A stretch of 33,758 bases of DNA from Mariniblastus sp. (GTDB lineage: Bacteria; Planctomycetota; Planctomycetia; Pirellulales; Pirellulaceae), in the NCBI GenBank assembly GCA_022447605.1, contig JAKVBG010000030.1, positions 1 to 33,758 of the forward strand, given 5' to 3'. The notes below the pieces were generated by a model. That model ran no database searches. It had not been told where the DNA came from and worked only from the letters and a program-made list of their open reading frames with translations. Shown here piece by piece: positions 17,236 to 25,724 of this stretch (position 1 is its first letter; each line of letters starts with the position of its first letter). The translations under genes were made by a program, and so were the position numbers.

Positions 17236-17621
17236 CTGATTCCTCATTCGTGGAGTAAAAGAAGGGGCCAAAAGTTTTGGAAATCGGGTGCGTCAGGCTG
17301 AGGCTCTTCGGGCTACGACAGGCCACGGCGGGCTTTGCCGCCTTTCGCCCGTTCCAGGTCGCTGAAAAGATAAGGGTCCGATCTCACTCGCCATAATTCG
17401 CTAAGCCGGTCCAATTCTTGGCCGTTTTCCATTTTTTCCTTATTTTTTGTCCGCTTTGGCAATACCCATAAACGTTGCTAATGGCAAGCGTTACACGGAA
17501 TAGGCAGAGAAAGTTAAATTTTGGCCAATCTACCATTTCTCAATTGCTTCCCCACCTCTTCCCATTTAGCTTATTAGCTGCAGTTCTTCTGTTATTTTCG
17601 ACTCAACCTGGATTCACACCC
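17236..17621. other. Divergent intergenic stretch
   Basis: It lies between a minus-strand membrane protein and the plus-strand PEP-CTERM gene and should contain both promoters. The part 17430-17620 is distinctly A/T-rich compared with its surroundings. No promoter pair is good enough to name. The open frame continues upstream of 17622 but shows no signal character, so it is taken as non-coding. Confidence 0.35.
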
Positions 17622-18308
17622 ATGAAGACGTTCCTCACCTTGGCTACCTCAGCCCTGCTGGCCTTCGGTCTGTCCACCCCCAACGTTTCGGGCGATGTCC
17701 TGATCACGGGCGTGTTTGACGGACCCCTTTCTGGCGGTGTCCCGAAATGTATGGAGGTCTACGTCACGGCCGATGGAACTGACCTCTCGCAATGGGCGGT
17801 CGGATCGGCCAACAACGGCGGTGGCACCGATGGCGCGGAGTTCGTCCTGTCGGGGACCGCCAACGCGGGTGACTACCTTTACATTGCATCCGAAACAACC
17901 GGTTTCAATACGTATTTCGGCTTCAATCCCAATTTCACCAGTGGTGCGTTATCGATTAACGGCGACGACGCGATCGAACTCTTTTTTGATGCGTCCGGAG
18001 CATTCTCCGGTAGTGAAACCGTCCACGACACGTTTGGCGACATCAACACCGATGGAAGTGGCGAGGCTTGGGATTACCTCGACGGCTGGGTGTACCGTGT
18101 CGATGACACCGGTGCCGACGGTTCGACCTTCGTCCTGAACAACTGGACGTACAGCGGGATTAATGTGAACGATGGTGAAACCTCCAATGATACGGCCGCC
18201 AATCCTTGGCCTCTCGGGACATACAGCATGAGTGCCATTCCGGAACCGGGCAGCACTGCGATCCTCGCCTTGGTAGGTCTGATGGGGCTCGTTCGCCGAC
18301 GGAAATAG
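17622..18308 (+). CDS. PEP-CTERM surface protein with lamin-tail-like domain
   Basis: A 228-residue exported protein. ATG at 17622 begins the signal peptide MKTFLTLATSALLAFGLS. The mature part begins DVLITGVFDGPLSGG, then a beta-sandwich-like region with EVYVTADGTDLSQW, GAEFVLSG, GDYLYIASE and DDAIELFFD, a pattern like lamin-tail domains of exported planctomycete proteins. The end is a PEP-CTERM sorting signal: IPEPGSTAILALVGLMGL followed by VRRRK, recognised by an exosortase (none in the window). A strong terminator follows. Role: envelope or extracellular matrix protein; ligand unknown. Confidence 0.88.
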   Translation: MKTFLTLATSALLAFGLSTPNVSGDVLITGVFDGPLSGGVPKCMEVYVTADGTDLSQWAVGSANNGGGTDGAEFVLSGTANAGDYLYIASETTGFNTYFGFNPNFTSGALSINGDDAIELFFDASGAFSGSETVHDTFGDINTDGSGEAWDYLDGWVYRVDDTGADGSTFVLNNWTYSGINVNDGETSNDTAANPWPLGTYSMSAIPEPGSTAILALVGLMGLVRRRK

Positions 18309-18782
18309 TCGGCCAGCCATCACCGAAAATCATCGAACATCACCGACCGAACATGACCGCCTGCCAGGCGGTTTTTTTTGTCGTCCCCTCGATTCGTCAA
18401 TCGGTTCCTCGTTCCACCCATGGTCACCGCGGGGAGGGATGGCGCAAGCGACGCGTGGCACCTTTCAGGATCCGCACCCTCAAACGGGCACGTTTTTCCG
18501 GCCACGGAACGATCGCACCCCACGTATCGCGACGTTCAGCGACCGCTTGGATTGTTAAATCGCGACAAAATCCACCTGTAACAACTTGATTGGGCCAATC
18601 GCCCTCTTTACCATCAAGGTTGTCCTGCGGGCAAAACGGGTCAGCCTCTGACCCCTTTCCGATCGCATCCGTACCGACTGGCCAGAAACAGACGACGGTC
18701 AAACGGCAGCGATTGCCCCGTCACGACACCTCGCCGACCAGGTCGCCCCGTCGTCACCTGGCCAGGAAAAAAGGAATCGCCC
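18309..18782. other. Intergenic stretch after the PEP-CTERM gene
   Basis: It contains the terminator at 18356-18379. A 13-base inverted repeat, GATTGG-G-CCAATC (18587-18599), is the only other structure seen. No gene is supported; long frames across it have no start signal or recognisable product. Confidence 0.4.
18356..18379 (+). terminator. Intrinsic terminator of the PEP-CTERM gene
   Basis: A perfect 7-bp stem, ACCGCCT (18356-18362) and AGGCGGT (18366-18372), with a 3-base loop is followed by eight T (18372-18379). It lies 48 bases behind the stop codon. Confidence 0.9.
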
Positions 18783-18980
18783 ATGTCCAACCTGAGTTTC
18801 TCTTGGATCCTGATCTTCCTCGGTGTGGGGGTGATTTTCCTGTTCCTCCTCTTGCCTGAAATACTCAAATTCTGCCGCAAACTGCTGCCCGATGGAACGG
18901 GCAAACAGAAACGCGCCAACCCGACCAGCGATGTCAACGAGTGGATCCGGGAAACGCAAAGCAAGAAGCGCCGCAGGTAA
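18783..18980 (+). CDS. Small single-helix membrane protein
   Basis: A 65-residue frame starting at ATG 18783 with AAGGA seven to eight bases upstream. The N terminus is one long hydrophobic helix (SWILIFLGVGVIFLFLLLPE), the rest is soluble and strongly basic, ending QSKKRRR. This indicates N-out/C-in topology and possibly contact with nucleic acid or phospholipid. No family recognised. It follows the PEP-CTERM terminator by about 400 bases and so has its own promoter. Confidence 0.6.
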   Translation: MSNLSFSWILIFLGVGVIFLFLLLPEILKFCRKLLPDGTGKQKRANPTSDVNEWIRETQSKKRRR

Positions 18981-19150
18981 ACCAACTGGCACACGGTTGC
19001 TGCCTACCCGTCGTGCAGCACCTGGCATCTGAACGGTGAGCCGATCGACTCCGCCCGAACAAGCCGAGCGCGGACCTACCCACAGCAGGAGGCCACGGGA
19101 CAAAAAACGAGGTCTCCCGACATCCCGACTGGACCAAGGGCCGCCAAAGG

Positions 19151-19336
19151 TTAAAGGAGGGCCTGGAGGATTCGATAGAGTCGTTCGAAAAAACCGTAGA
19201 TGAACCACCCCACCAGGCTCACGAAAGCTATTTTCAGGAACAGGTTCACCACGTACTTCGGCCGAAGCCTCGGTGGGCTATCATCGTCGTCTGGATACAG
19301 GTGGGATCCGTGATCATCGTCCAAGGGATACTTCAT
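19151..19336 (-). CDS. Small membrane protein with acidic N terminus
   Basis: A 61-residue frame. The N-terminal half is acidic and Pro-rich (YPLDDDHGSH, YPDDDDSPPRLRPKY), the C-terminal half one hydrophobic helix (VNLFLKIAFVSLVGWFIYGF) followed by a short amphipathic end, ERLYRILQALL. A weak AAGAAG lies about 12 bases upstream of the ATG. Codon composition and the clear segregation of charged and hydrophobic residues speak for a real gene. It converges with the small basic membrane protein at 18783-18980. Function unknown. Confidence 0.55.
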   Translation of the reverse strand: MKYPLDDDHGSHLYPDDDDSPPRLRPKYVVNLFLKIAFVSLVGWFIYGFFERLYRILQALL

Positions 19337-19473
19337 GCCGTATTCTTCTTGCCTGCCAGTCTTTCTGAAATGAATGGAATCTTAACAAAGACCTGAACCA
19401 CCACCGGAAAGGTTCCATCGACCTCCTCCCAAAACTGAGGAGCCGAGTTGCCCCAACCGGGGGAATAGCCAGG

Positions 19474-20796
19474 CTATTGCCGATCGACCGTATGAAAATC
19501 TGTTATTCGCCGTTTCAGACGGTCGACCCAATCGGGTCGCTCAGCCGATAGATCGCGCTTCTCGTGCGGATCGTCCCTCAGGTTGTACAAGTGAACCGGT
19601 GCCGTATCCCAGACGTGCAAGGCCCGGTACTGCGTCGTATCGCGTCCGTCGTACCTCACCAGCAACTTCCAGTCCCCCTCCACGCACCAGAGGTATTGCA
19701 GCGTGTCATCCGGGTCGCCCGGCGTCATGTTATGGATCGAGTGACAGACACCCATCGCGGCCTTTCGGCCGGAACGGGCCGTTTCATCCAATAGATTGAT
19801 CCCGGGCAGATCGGCGGGGGCCTTCAAACCGGCCGCCGCCGCGATCGTCGGAAACAGGTCGATCGACTGGGCCAGGTGCGGGACGCGCCCCGGCGCCAGG
19901 CGTCCCGGCCAGGAGAGCAGGATCGGGGTCCGAATCCCCTTCTCGTACGGGGACCCCTTGGACCGCTGGGCGAAACCCTTCCAACGTTTCTGGTTCGGGT
20001 CATCTTCGTTGGTACTACGCGCCGCCCAACCGTTGTCGCAAAGGTAAATGACCAACGTGTTTTCCCGCAGCTCTTTTTCGTCCAGGTAGTCGAGCAACTC
20101 CCCGCACGTCTCGTCCGACCATTGGCACATGGCGTAATATTTGGCCACGTCTGCGGCACGGCTTGGCTGTTGGTACTTTTCCAGCAAGCGAGCAGGTGGG
20201 TTGTGCGGTGTATGGGGTAAGAAGGGGGCGTACCAGATAAGGAACGGTTTTTCCCGCTGCACGGCGTCATCAATAAACTTTTTGATCGGCTGCATCGTCT
20301 GCCGTCCGATTTTCAGACCGACATCCCCATGCCGGCCGCCGCGGGCCGGGTCACCGTGCGTCATGCCATCGGTAAAACCACCATCATGCCACGAACCTTC
20401 CCACCACTTACCCGACTGGTGGGCCAGGTAGCCATGGTCCGTCAGCAGCCGAATGATACTGGGCAACCGGTGGAACGCCGCCTGGACCGGTTCGTCCAGT
20501 GCCGCCCGCTGATTGCGACCATCAACGTCGTTGCCCGTGATCCCGTGTTGAGACGGGTAGAGGCCCGTCACGATCGAGGCGAGCGAGGGTCGACAGAGCG
20601 GCGCTGCCACGTAACCCCGTTCGAACAGCATACTTCGCCGCGCCAACTCGTCCAGGCAAGGTGTCTGGATCTGGTCATGCCCCATGAACCCGTAGTCGGT
20701 CCAGGCCTGGTCGTCACTCAACAGGATCACGATGTTGGGAGGCCGTTCGACCGCGGCCAGGACCGTGACCAGGGAAAAGAACACCAGGGACTTCAT
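19474..20796 (-). CDS. Exported formylglycine-dependent sulfatase (CRPSL motif)
   Basis: A 440-residue type I sulfatase with a short signal peptide (KSLVFFSLVTVLAAVE). Metal ligands are in LLSDDQAW (residues 25-32). The maturation motif is LCRPSLASIVTGLYP, with Cys68 as the formylglycine precursor; Leu replaces Arg of the C-x-P-S-R consensus, a variant common among marine planctomycete sulfatases. Further marks: SGKWWEGSW, YLCDNGW, SKGSPYEKGIRTP and GDWKLLVRYDG. ATG at 20796 was chosen because the upstream residues lack signal character. It follows the di-haem cytochrome gene by 110 bases on the same strand. Substrate unknown. Confidence 0.92.
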   Translation of the reverse strand: MKSLVFFSLVTVLAAVERPPNIVILLSDDQAWTDYGFMGHDQIQTPCLDELARRSMLFERGYVAAPLCRPSLASIVTGLYPSQHGITGNDVDGRNQRAALDEPVQAAFHRLPSIIRLLTDHGYLAHQSGKWWEGSWHDGGFTDGMTHGDPARGGRHGDVGLKIGRQTMQPIKKFIDDAVQREKPFLIWYAPFLPHTPHNPPARLLEKYQQPSRAADVAKYYAMCQWSDETCGELLDYLDEKELRENTLVIYLCDNGWAARSTNEDDPNQKRWKGFAQRSKGSPYEKGIRTPILLSWPGRLAPGRVPHLAQSIDLFPTIAAAAGLKAPADLPGINLLDETARSGRKAAMGVCHSIHNMTPGDPDDTLQYLWCVEGDWKLLVRYDGRDTTQYRALHVWDTAPVHLYNLRDDPHEKRDLSAERPDWVDRLKRRITDFHTVDRQ

Positions 20797-20906
20797 TCCC
20801 CACATGATTGCCAATCGATAGCCGGTTAAATTCATCGCACCGATCACCTCGTTCCAACCCTCGGACTCACTTAAAAACGCGACCCGCCAGACGACAGGTT
20901 CATGGG

Positions 20907-22220
20907 TCAACCGTCATCCCCGACCATCGATCGCAATTTTTGCATCGTTTCCCGGTCAATCCCATGCTCACGAATCCAGTATTCGAATCCCTGCCGTGTG
21001 GCCGGGTCTTTCAGCCGATCGAGCAGCTGGCGAACCTCCGGGTCGATCTTGCCTGGGCCTTGCTTCTTTTCACCAGCCCACTTTCCTTCGTCCCACTCCT
21101 TTTCCTTTCCACCCGCTCTGCCGGCCAGTCTCCGCGCGCGGTCGGGTCGATTGAAATGAGCCCGGTACGGGTAATCCGCACCGACCACTTGCCGATCCTG
21201 ACCTTGTGCCGGCGGGACGACCCACTCGGCCCCCGCCACGTTTTCCGGGCCCTGCTGCCAGGCCGCGAGCAAGCTCTTGAGATCGTCGGACAGGCTCCCC
21301 GGATCGTGGGGAGGCATATGCTCGTTCGGGTCCCAGCCGTTCTCCATGAACATCAACATCGTGTTCATACCGACCCGGTGACAATCGAAACAGGCATGAT
21401 CCTCGATATCGATCGTCCGCATATCCCAGTTTTCTCCCCCGATCACGTAGTAAGGTGCATCGGCGCCGAGCGCGGGGACCACCGATTCATCCGTGCCAGG
21501 CATCTTGGCGGCGTTGATAAAGTCGTTGGTAATGAACGGATCGTTCTGATGACATTCCACGCACTGAATATTTCTCGAGCTGGGCGTGACAAAGGCCCGG
21601 TTGAATTCGTCCGGTTCGTCGATCCAGGGCATCGTCCCCCGCATCCGCCACGTCTTCGGCTCGAGCGTCACCCACGGTCCGATCTGATCGCAACTCTCAA
21701 AAAACGCCGTGGCGCCTGTCTTCCGGTTGTAACCGATCATCTGCACCGAGCCGATCACTTTGTCCGTTTGGTAACTCGAATTGCGACCAAAACTGATCCA
21801 GAAGACATCGGGCAACTCTTTTCCATCGGCTGTCCGGCCCGGGTGACGCTGCAACATCGAACCGGAGACCGAGGCCTTGCCCAGGAAACTCGGGTTGTCA
21901 CACCGCCGGCCGAGGTTGCCGTATTTCTGTACGCCGTCGACGTAGAGCGGAATCTCGATCGCGTCATCCAGCACAATCCGCGGTGGGACGCCCAATTCGG
22001 CCTCGCACATCCGGGCATATTCAATCGCTGTGGCCGGCATGCTGCTGGATCGACGTTTCCTTTCATCATCCCGCTCATCCGGCAATTGGTGGGAGAGCGT
22101 CCCGTCCACACGGATCGTCCGACCTGACCGCGCGTCCGAACCTATCAGCCCCAGCCACAGGCCGAGCAATAGGCTGGGGGTCAGCAGGGCCAGCATTCGT
22201 TTTGACCAGCTTCGGTTCAT
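20907..22220 (-). CDS. Exported di-haem c-type cytochrome
   Basis: A 437-residue protein with signal sequence (KRMLALLTPSLLLGLWLGLIG). Two haem c attachment motifs are visible: CVECH (220-224) and CFDCH (277-281). A Met in HMPPHDPG (about residue 302) could be an axial ligand, and several His lie nearby. The first 200 residues hold pairs such as FWISFGRNSSYQ and GYNRKTGATAFFESC; the last 100 are charged, rich in Lys, Glu and Gly, and end in a helical stretch, DPEVRQLLDRL...HGIDRETMQKLR. AAGGA lies seven bases before the ATG. Role in periplasmic electron transfer is inferred; the redox partner is unknown. It precedes a sulfatase on the same strand. Confidence 0.85.
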   Translation of the reverse strand: MNRSWSKRMLALLTPSLLLGLWLGLIGSDARSGRTIRVDGTLSHQLPDERDDERKRRSSSMPATAIEYARMCEAELGVPPRIVLDDAIEIPLYVDGVQKYGNLGRRCDNPSFLGKASVSGSMLQRHPGRTADGKELPDVFWISFGRNSSYQTDKVIGSVQMIGYNRKTGATAFFESCDQIGPWVTLEPKTWRMRGTMPWIDEPDEFNRAFVTPSSRNIQCVECHQNDPFITNDFINAAKMPGTDESVVPALGADAPYYVIGGENWDMRTIDIEDHACFDCHRVGMNTMLMFMENGWDPNEHMPPHDPGSLSDDLKSLLAAWQQGPENVAGAEWVVPPAQGQDRQVVGADYPYRAHFNRPDRARRLAGRAGGKEKEWDEGKWAGEKKQGPGKIDPEVRQLLDRLKDPATRQGFEYWIREHGIDRETMQKLRSMVGDDG

Positions 22221-22510
22221 CCGGAATTCCTTTGAGGGAAACGGGGGGGCAGGTGCCATCGAGTCATTTTAACGCAAGGCAGCTGATTCTCCTATCAACG
22301 CAAGGCCGCGGCATGCCGCAAAATCGAGCCCGTAGCGGCGCTTTGGCCACAAGGCTGGCTTGCGAAGCGACGAATATTCTCCGGAACGAAAAAACAGTTG
22401 CTTTTCCTCGCATTTTTGATTCGTTGATCTACCATAGTGGAGATCGGCACCGGTCAACTCGACATCCCAGGTGCCATCACACACTCGATCAAACCTCCCA
22501 GAGACACACC

Positions 22511-24037
22511 ATGCTTCGCTCCCCCACCACGATCCTGTTGGCACCCGCCCTGTTGGCCCTGCTGCTCTCCTCCAGCCAGGCCCAGAACCAGACCGACACG
22601 TTCAGTCCGGTCACACGCTGGGACCGCGATTACAAAATCCAGGTCAAACCGTACGCCATGCCGCAGGCAGGCACACCGGGCCTGCAGTCATTTGCCTCAG
22701 GACAGGTGGGGAACGAGTGGGTCGTACTGGCCGGCAAAACGGGTGGCATGCACTCGTTCGAAACGGGAAATCGTTCCGCTTGGGTCATCGACCCGGTCAG
22801 TAAACAGGTCTGGCACCGGGACCTGGATGATCCGCTTAGCGGCCTGAGCCAGCAGGCAGTCAACAGCCTTTCGGGCAGCAACACGCAATCGTACCAACGG
22901 GACAACACGCTGTTCGTCACCGGTGGATACGTCTACGAAACCGAAGAGGACAATTTCACCACCTACAACAACCTGACGGCGGTCGACCTGCCCGACTTGA
23001 TCGACTGGGTCAAGACGCCCGGCACCCAGATGGCCGGCAACACGATTCTCCAGACCACGGGCGAAACGAGTTCCAGTGGCGCCTACGAAGGGGGACTGTT
23101 CCAGGTCACCGGTGGCGGCATGTTCGAGGTGAACGGCCAAACCCAACTCGTGTTTGGGCAGAAATTCGAAGGCGCGTACGACCATGGCCAATCGTATCAA
23201 AAATACACCTCGCAGGTACGCACCTTCGAGATCGATTACGATCACGAGGAAGGCACGCTCTCCTACACCAACCCGGAGATTCACCCGGCCGGCGGGGATC
23301 CGACCCAGTTTCGTCGCCGCGACCTGAATACGTTCCAGGTCCTCTCCAAAGATGCAGCCGGCGACGATCAACTGAGCGGAGTCGCCCTGTCGGGCGTCTT
23401 CTACCAGGGGGAAGGGATCTGGACCGTCCCGGTCGAAATCAGTGAAGACGGCATTCCGACCATGAAAGATCCGAACAGCGACCCGGATGTTTTCAAACAG
23501 GCACTCAACGGATACGAATGTGCCAAACTCGGACTCTACTCATCGGACACGGGCGAGATGATCGAAGTGCTGTTCGGCGGCATCACGGCCAACGAGTTTG
23601 TCGACGATCCGTCGACCGGCAACCTGGAATACAAATCGACCTTCCCCTTTACCAATCAGATTTCGGCGGTCAGCATCGACGCCGATGGCCAATACAGCCA
23701 GACGTATCTGGGGGATATGCCATCGATTGAAAGCCCCCTGAACACCGACTGGCTGTTTGGCTCGAACGCAGAGTTTTTTGCCAACGGCGACCTCTCCCTG
23801 CTGGAGGGTGAGATCATCGATCTGGACGGTCTGACCGAGCGAACGCTGCTCGGCTACATCTATGGTGGCATCGCCTCCGCCACGCCTGACGGCGGGTTCG
23901 GTGGCAACTCGATCGCCAGCTCACAGCTGTTTACGGTCGAGTACGTGCTTCTGCCGGAACCGACCACCCTGCTGATCTGGTCCATGCTGGGCGGCTTGGC
24001 CATCACGGCCCGGCGACGCCGTTCCCGCTCCGTCTGA
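22511..24037 (+). CDS. PEP-CTERM protein with Kelch-like beta-propeller
   Basis: A 508-residue exported protein with signal peptide (ILLAPALLALLLSSSQAQ, cleavage after AQA near residue 25). Repeating blocks with Gly-rich turns are seen: WVVLAGKTGGMHSF, NTLFVTGGYVYE, GLFQVTGGGMFEVNGQTQLV and IYGGIASATPDGGFGGN, in keeping with a Kelch-type propeller. The end is the sorting signal LPEPTTLLIWSMLGGLAI plus TARRRRSRSV. ATG at 22511 starts the signal peptide; the open frame extends far upstream without sense. An exosortase-processed envelope protein; ligand unknown. Confidence 0.87.
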   Translation: MLRSPTTILLAPALLALLLSSSQAQNQTDTFSPVTRWDRDYKIQVKPYAMPQAGTPGLQSFASGQVGNEWVVLAGKTGGMHSFETGNRSAWVIDPVSKQVWHRDLDDPLSGLSQQAVNSLSGSNTQSYQRDNTLFVTGGYVYETEEDNFTTYNNLTAVDLPDLIDWVKTPGTQMAGNTILQTTGETSSSGAYEGGLFQVTGGGMFEVNGQTQLVFGQKFEGAYDHGQSYQKYTSQVRTFEIDYDHEEGTLSYTNPEIHPAGGDPTQFRRRDLNTFQVLSKDAAGDDQLSGVALSGVFYQGEGIWTVPVEISEDGIPTMKDPNSDPDVFKQALNGYECAKLGLYSSDTGEMIEVLFGGITANEFVDDPSTGNLEYKSTFPFTNQISAVSIDADGQYSQTYLGDMPSIESPLNTDWLFGSNAEFFANGDLSLLEGEIIDLDGLTERTLLGYIYGGIASATPDGGFGGNSIASSQLFTVEYVLLPEPTTLLIWSMLGGLAITARRRRSRSV

Positions 24038-24189
24038 AACGGACGCAACCGGCCAAGGCCTGCCATGAAAAGGGCGCCCGTCGACCCTCCTGTCGACTGG
24101 TCCGCCCCCGCCATGCTGTTATGATGAGGGGCCTAAGAGAATCTCCCCCACGAACAACAGGAGCGCCCTGGATGCAAGTTGAACGAAGC

Positions 24190-24672
24190 ATGAGGACCGA
24201 TCGATCGTTTTTCAACCGTTTGGCCTTCACCCTGCTGACAGGCGTCACGCTCGCTGCCCTGGCGGGCTGCAATTCGACCACACCGGCACCCTCCAGCTCT
24301 GCGGCCGACGCCAAACGGGCCGTGATCAGCATTACCAGCGATCCACAAGCCGATCCGCAGGCGGTCAATATGGGCCTCACCTTGGCCGGGTTCTGCGTCG
24401 ATGAGGGCTATGACGTATCGATCTTCTTCAATGTCAAAGGGGTCCTTCTCCCGGTCCGCTCGTTCAACCCGGATTTTCGTTTCCTGGAGCATCCCCCGAT
24501 GATCGAGACGCTGAAGAAACTGCATGGCCGGGGCGTCCAACTGCACGTCTGCCCGGTCTGCATGAAGGATCTGGAGATCCCGAACGATGCGATTATCGAA
24601 GAGGCGTTCGTGACCGACAAACCAAAGCTGTTTGCCAAGTTGGGCGGCGATACGATGGTGTTCACCTACTAG
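24190..24672 (+). CDS. DsrE-like lipoprotein
   Basis: A 160-residue predicted lipoprotein: basic N terminus, hydrophobic segment and lipobox LAGC (Cys27). The mature part has the DsrE/DsrF-like fold pattern: AVISITSDPQADPQAVNMGLTL in place of the first strand and helix, then GYDVSIFFNVKGVLL, and the C-terminal Cys block HVCPVCMKDLEI (Cys121, Cys124). DsrE-family proteins carry sulfur or are of unknown function and are mostly cytosolic; a lipid-anchored one is unusual. ATG at 24190 puts the basic residues right before the hydrophobic segment; ATGs at 24172 and 24121 are possible. Confidence 0.8.
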   Translation: MRTDRSFFNRLAFTLLTGVTLAALAGCNSTTPAPSSSAADAKRAVISITSDPQADPQAVNMGLTLAGFCVDEGYDVSIFFNVKGVLLPVRSFNPDFRFLEHPPMIETLKKLHGRGVQLHVCPVCMKDLEIPNDAIIEEAFVTDKPKLFAKLGGDTMVFTY

Positions 24673-24803
24673 CTACCGGCTAGCACGCGGCAAAATGGGT
24701 CGTTTTCCTTAGTCTTCCCCAGCGCCAAAAAAGATTTGGCGGGTCCCTGGATCAATTGACGGTGCTCTCTCTGTCCACTCGTCAATTCTTTGAAAGGAAG
24801 ACC

Positions 24804-25271
24804 ATGTATCGTTGTTTCGTCACGGCCGTATTGGGATTCGCCACGTTGTTCAGCACCGGCTGCATGTTGCAACCGCTTAACCTCGCCCACGCCCCTTACC
24901 GCAGAATTGAATTCTCCGGCTACCTCACCGCGCCGAACGTAGAGGTCTCGATCCAGGCCAAGGACCCGGTCTCTGGCCGTTGGCAGGAGATCGACCAGAC
25001 CGAATCGGTCGACTTTGCGACGCATGCCACCTCCGGGGTCTGGTACCTCTGGATGAAACCGTCGGTCTACGTGCCGAACCGCTACTGGACGCCGGATCCG
25101 AAAGACGACGAATTGTATCGCGCCCAGGTGCGGGCCGTTTCGGAAGATGGAAGGCAGTTGCTGAGTTTCAACCAGGAACCAAACCTGTACGGCGATCCGC
25201 AAGAAGAATGGTCGGAGCACGGTAATCGTATGGGAAGCGTCACCATTTTTTCGAGGCATGGTGATTTTTAG
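24804..25271 (+). CDS. Lipoprotein of unknown function
   Basis: A 155-residue predicted lipoprotein with lipobox FSTGC (Cys20). ATG at 24804 has AAGGAAG about five bases upstream. The mature part is rich in Trp, Tyr and Pro: VSIQAKDPVSGRWQEI, TSGVWYLWMKPSVYV, YWTPDPKDDELYRAQVRAVS. The pattern of short strands suggests a beta-sandwich. The 5' region contains a 7-bp hairpin, CGCCAAA/TTTGGCG (24723-24741). A strong terminator follows the stop. No family recognised. Confidence 0.75.
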   Translation: MYRCFVTAVLGFATLFSTGCMLQPLNLAHAPYRRIEFSGYLTAPNVEVSIQAKDPVSGRWQEIDQTESVDFATHATSGVWYLWMKPSVYVPNRYWTPDPKDDELYRAQVRAVSEDGRQLLSFNQEPNLYGDPQEEWSEHGNRMGSVTIFSRHGDF

Positions 25272-25290
25272 CCTCCCACAGCCGTTGACC

Positions 25291-25328
25291 AGCGGGGTGC
25301 GAACACGTTCGTACCCCGCTTTTCTCTT
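25291..25328 (+). terminator. Intrinsic terminator of the lipoprotein gene
   Basis: AGCGGGGT (25291-25298) pairs with ACCCCGCT (25313-25320); inside, a G-U and CGAA/TTCG extend the stem to 13 bp around the loop CACG. The run TTTCTCTT follows. It lies 20 bases behind the stop codon. Confidence 0.85.
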
Positions 25329-25521
25329 TCCCGCTCGCCGCGAAGAGACCGGCGGCGCCGGGAACTGCCCGTTCAACACCCTTTGAGCTGTGCATCTCCT
25401 CCTGCTCACCTTCATCAGGCGTCACCCCTGCCCCTTTTCTTGTGGCTTCCAGCCAACTGCATGAGCCGTTCCACGCGGATCTGCCGGTGATCCTTATCTG
25501 GGCCGCTTCCCACGGTATTGG

Positions 25522-25674
25522 TTAAGAAGAATGGAAACCGAACAAACAGGCCAATTGGGCCATGATTCTGTTCTGCAACCGCACCTCGGTCGGATACGCG
25601 CACTCGTAAAAAGGGTGACCCGCCAGAGAAATGCAAGGCCGCTTGCCAGTCGTTCCTTCCGCCATCACAATCAT
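25522..25674 (-). CDS. Possible small Cys-containing protein
   Basis: A 50-residue frame (ATG at 25674, a second ATG in frame three codons on, stop TAA at 25522). The sequence runs MIVMAEGTTGKRPCISLAG, then HPFYECAYPTEVRLQNRIMA and QLACLFGFHSS, with three Cys and a balanced composition unlike the Arg/Pro-rich products of non-coding frames here. It would be transcribed divergently from the Fae homologue, with 50 bases between their starts. A weak GGAAAG precedes the ATG. No family recognised; it may be chance. Confidence 0.3.
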   Translation of the reverse strand: MIVMAEGTTGKRPCISLAGHPFYECAYPTEVRLQNRIMAQLACLFGFHSS

Positions 25675-25724
25675 GTCTTTCCGTTCCACTGAAAAGCTTA
25701 AGACACAGATAGAGGAAACATAAA

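Larger units (their letters stand above)
25272..25724. other. Intergenic stretch before the Fae homologue
   Basis: It holds the terminator at 25291-25328 and, on the minus strand, a possible 50-codon gene (25522-25674). The promoter of the Fae homologue should lie in its last 150 bases but no good -10/-35 pair is visible. Confidence 0.4.

Noticed and set aside
19464..19478. Palindrome AATAGCC-A-GGCTATT at the end of the sulfatase gene as terminator
   Set aside because: It overlaps the stop codon and no T run follows on the minus strand.
20808..22127. 439-codon plus-strand frame opposite the cytochrome
   Set aside because: The opposite strand carries two CXXCH motifs and a signal peptide; the plus-strand product has no recognisable features.
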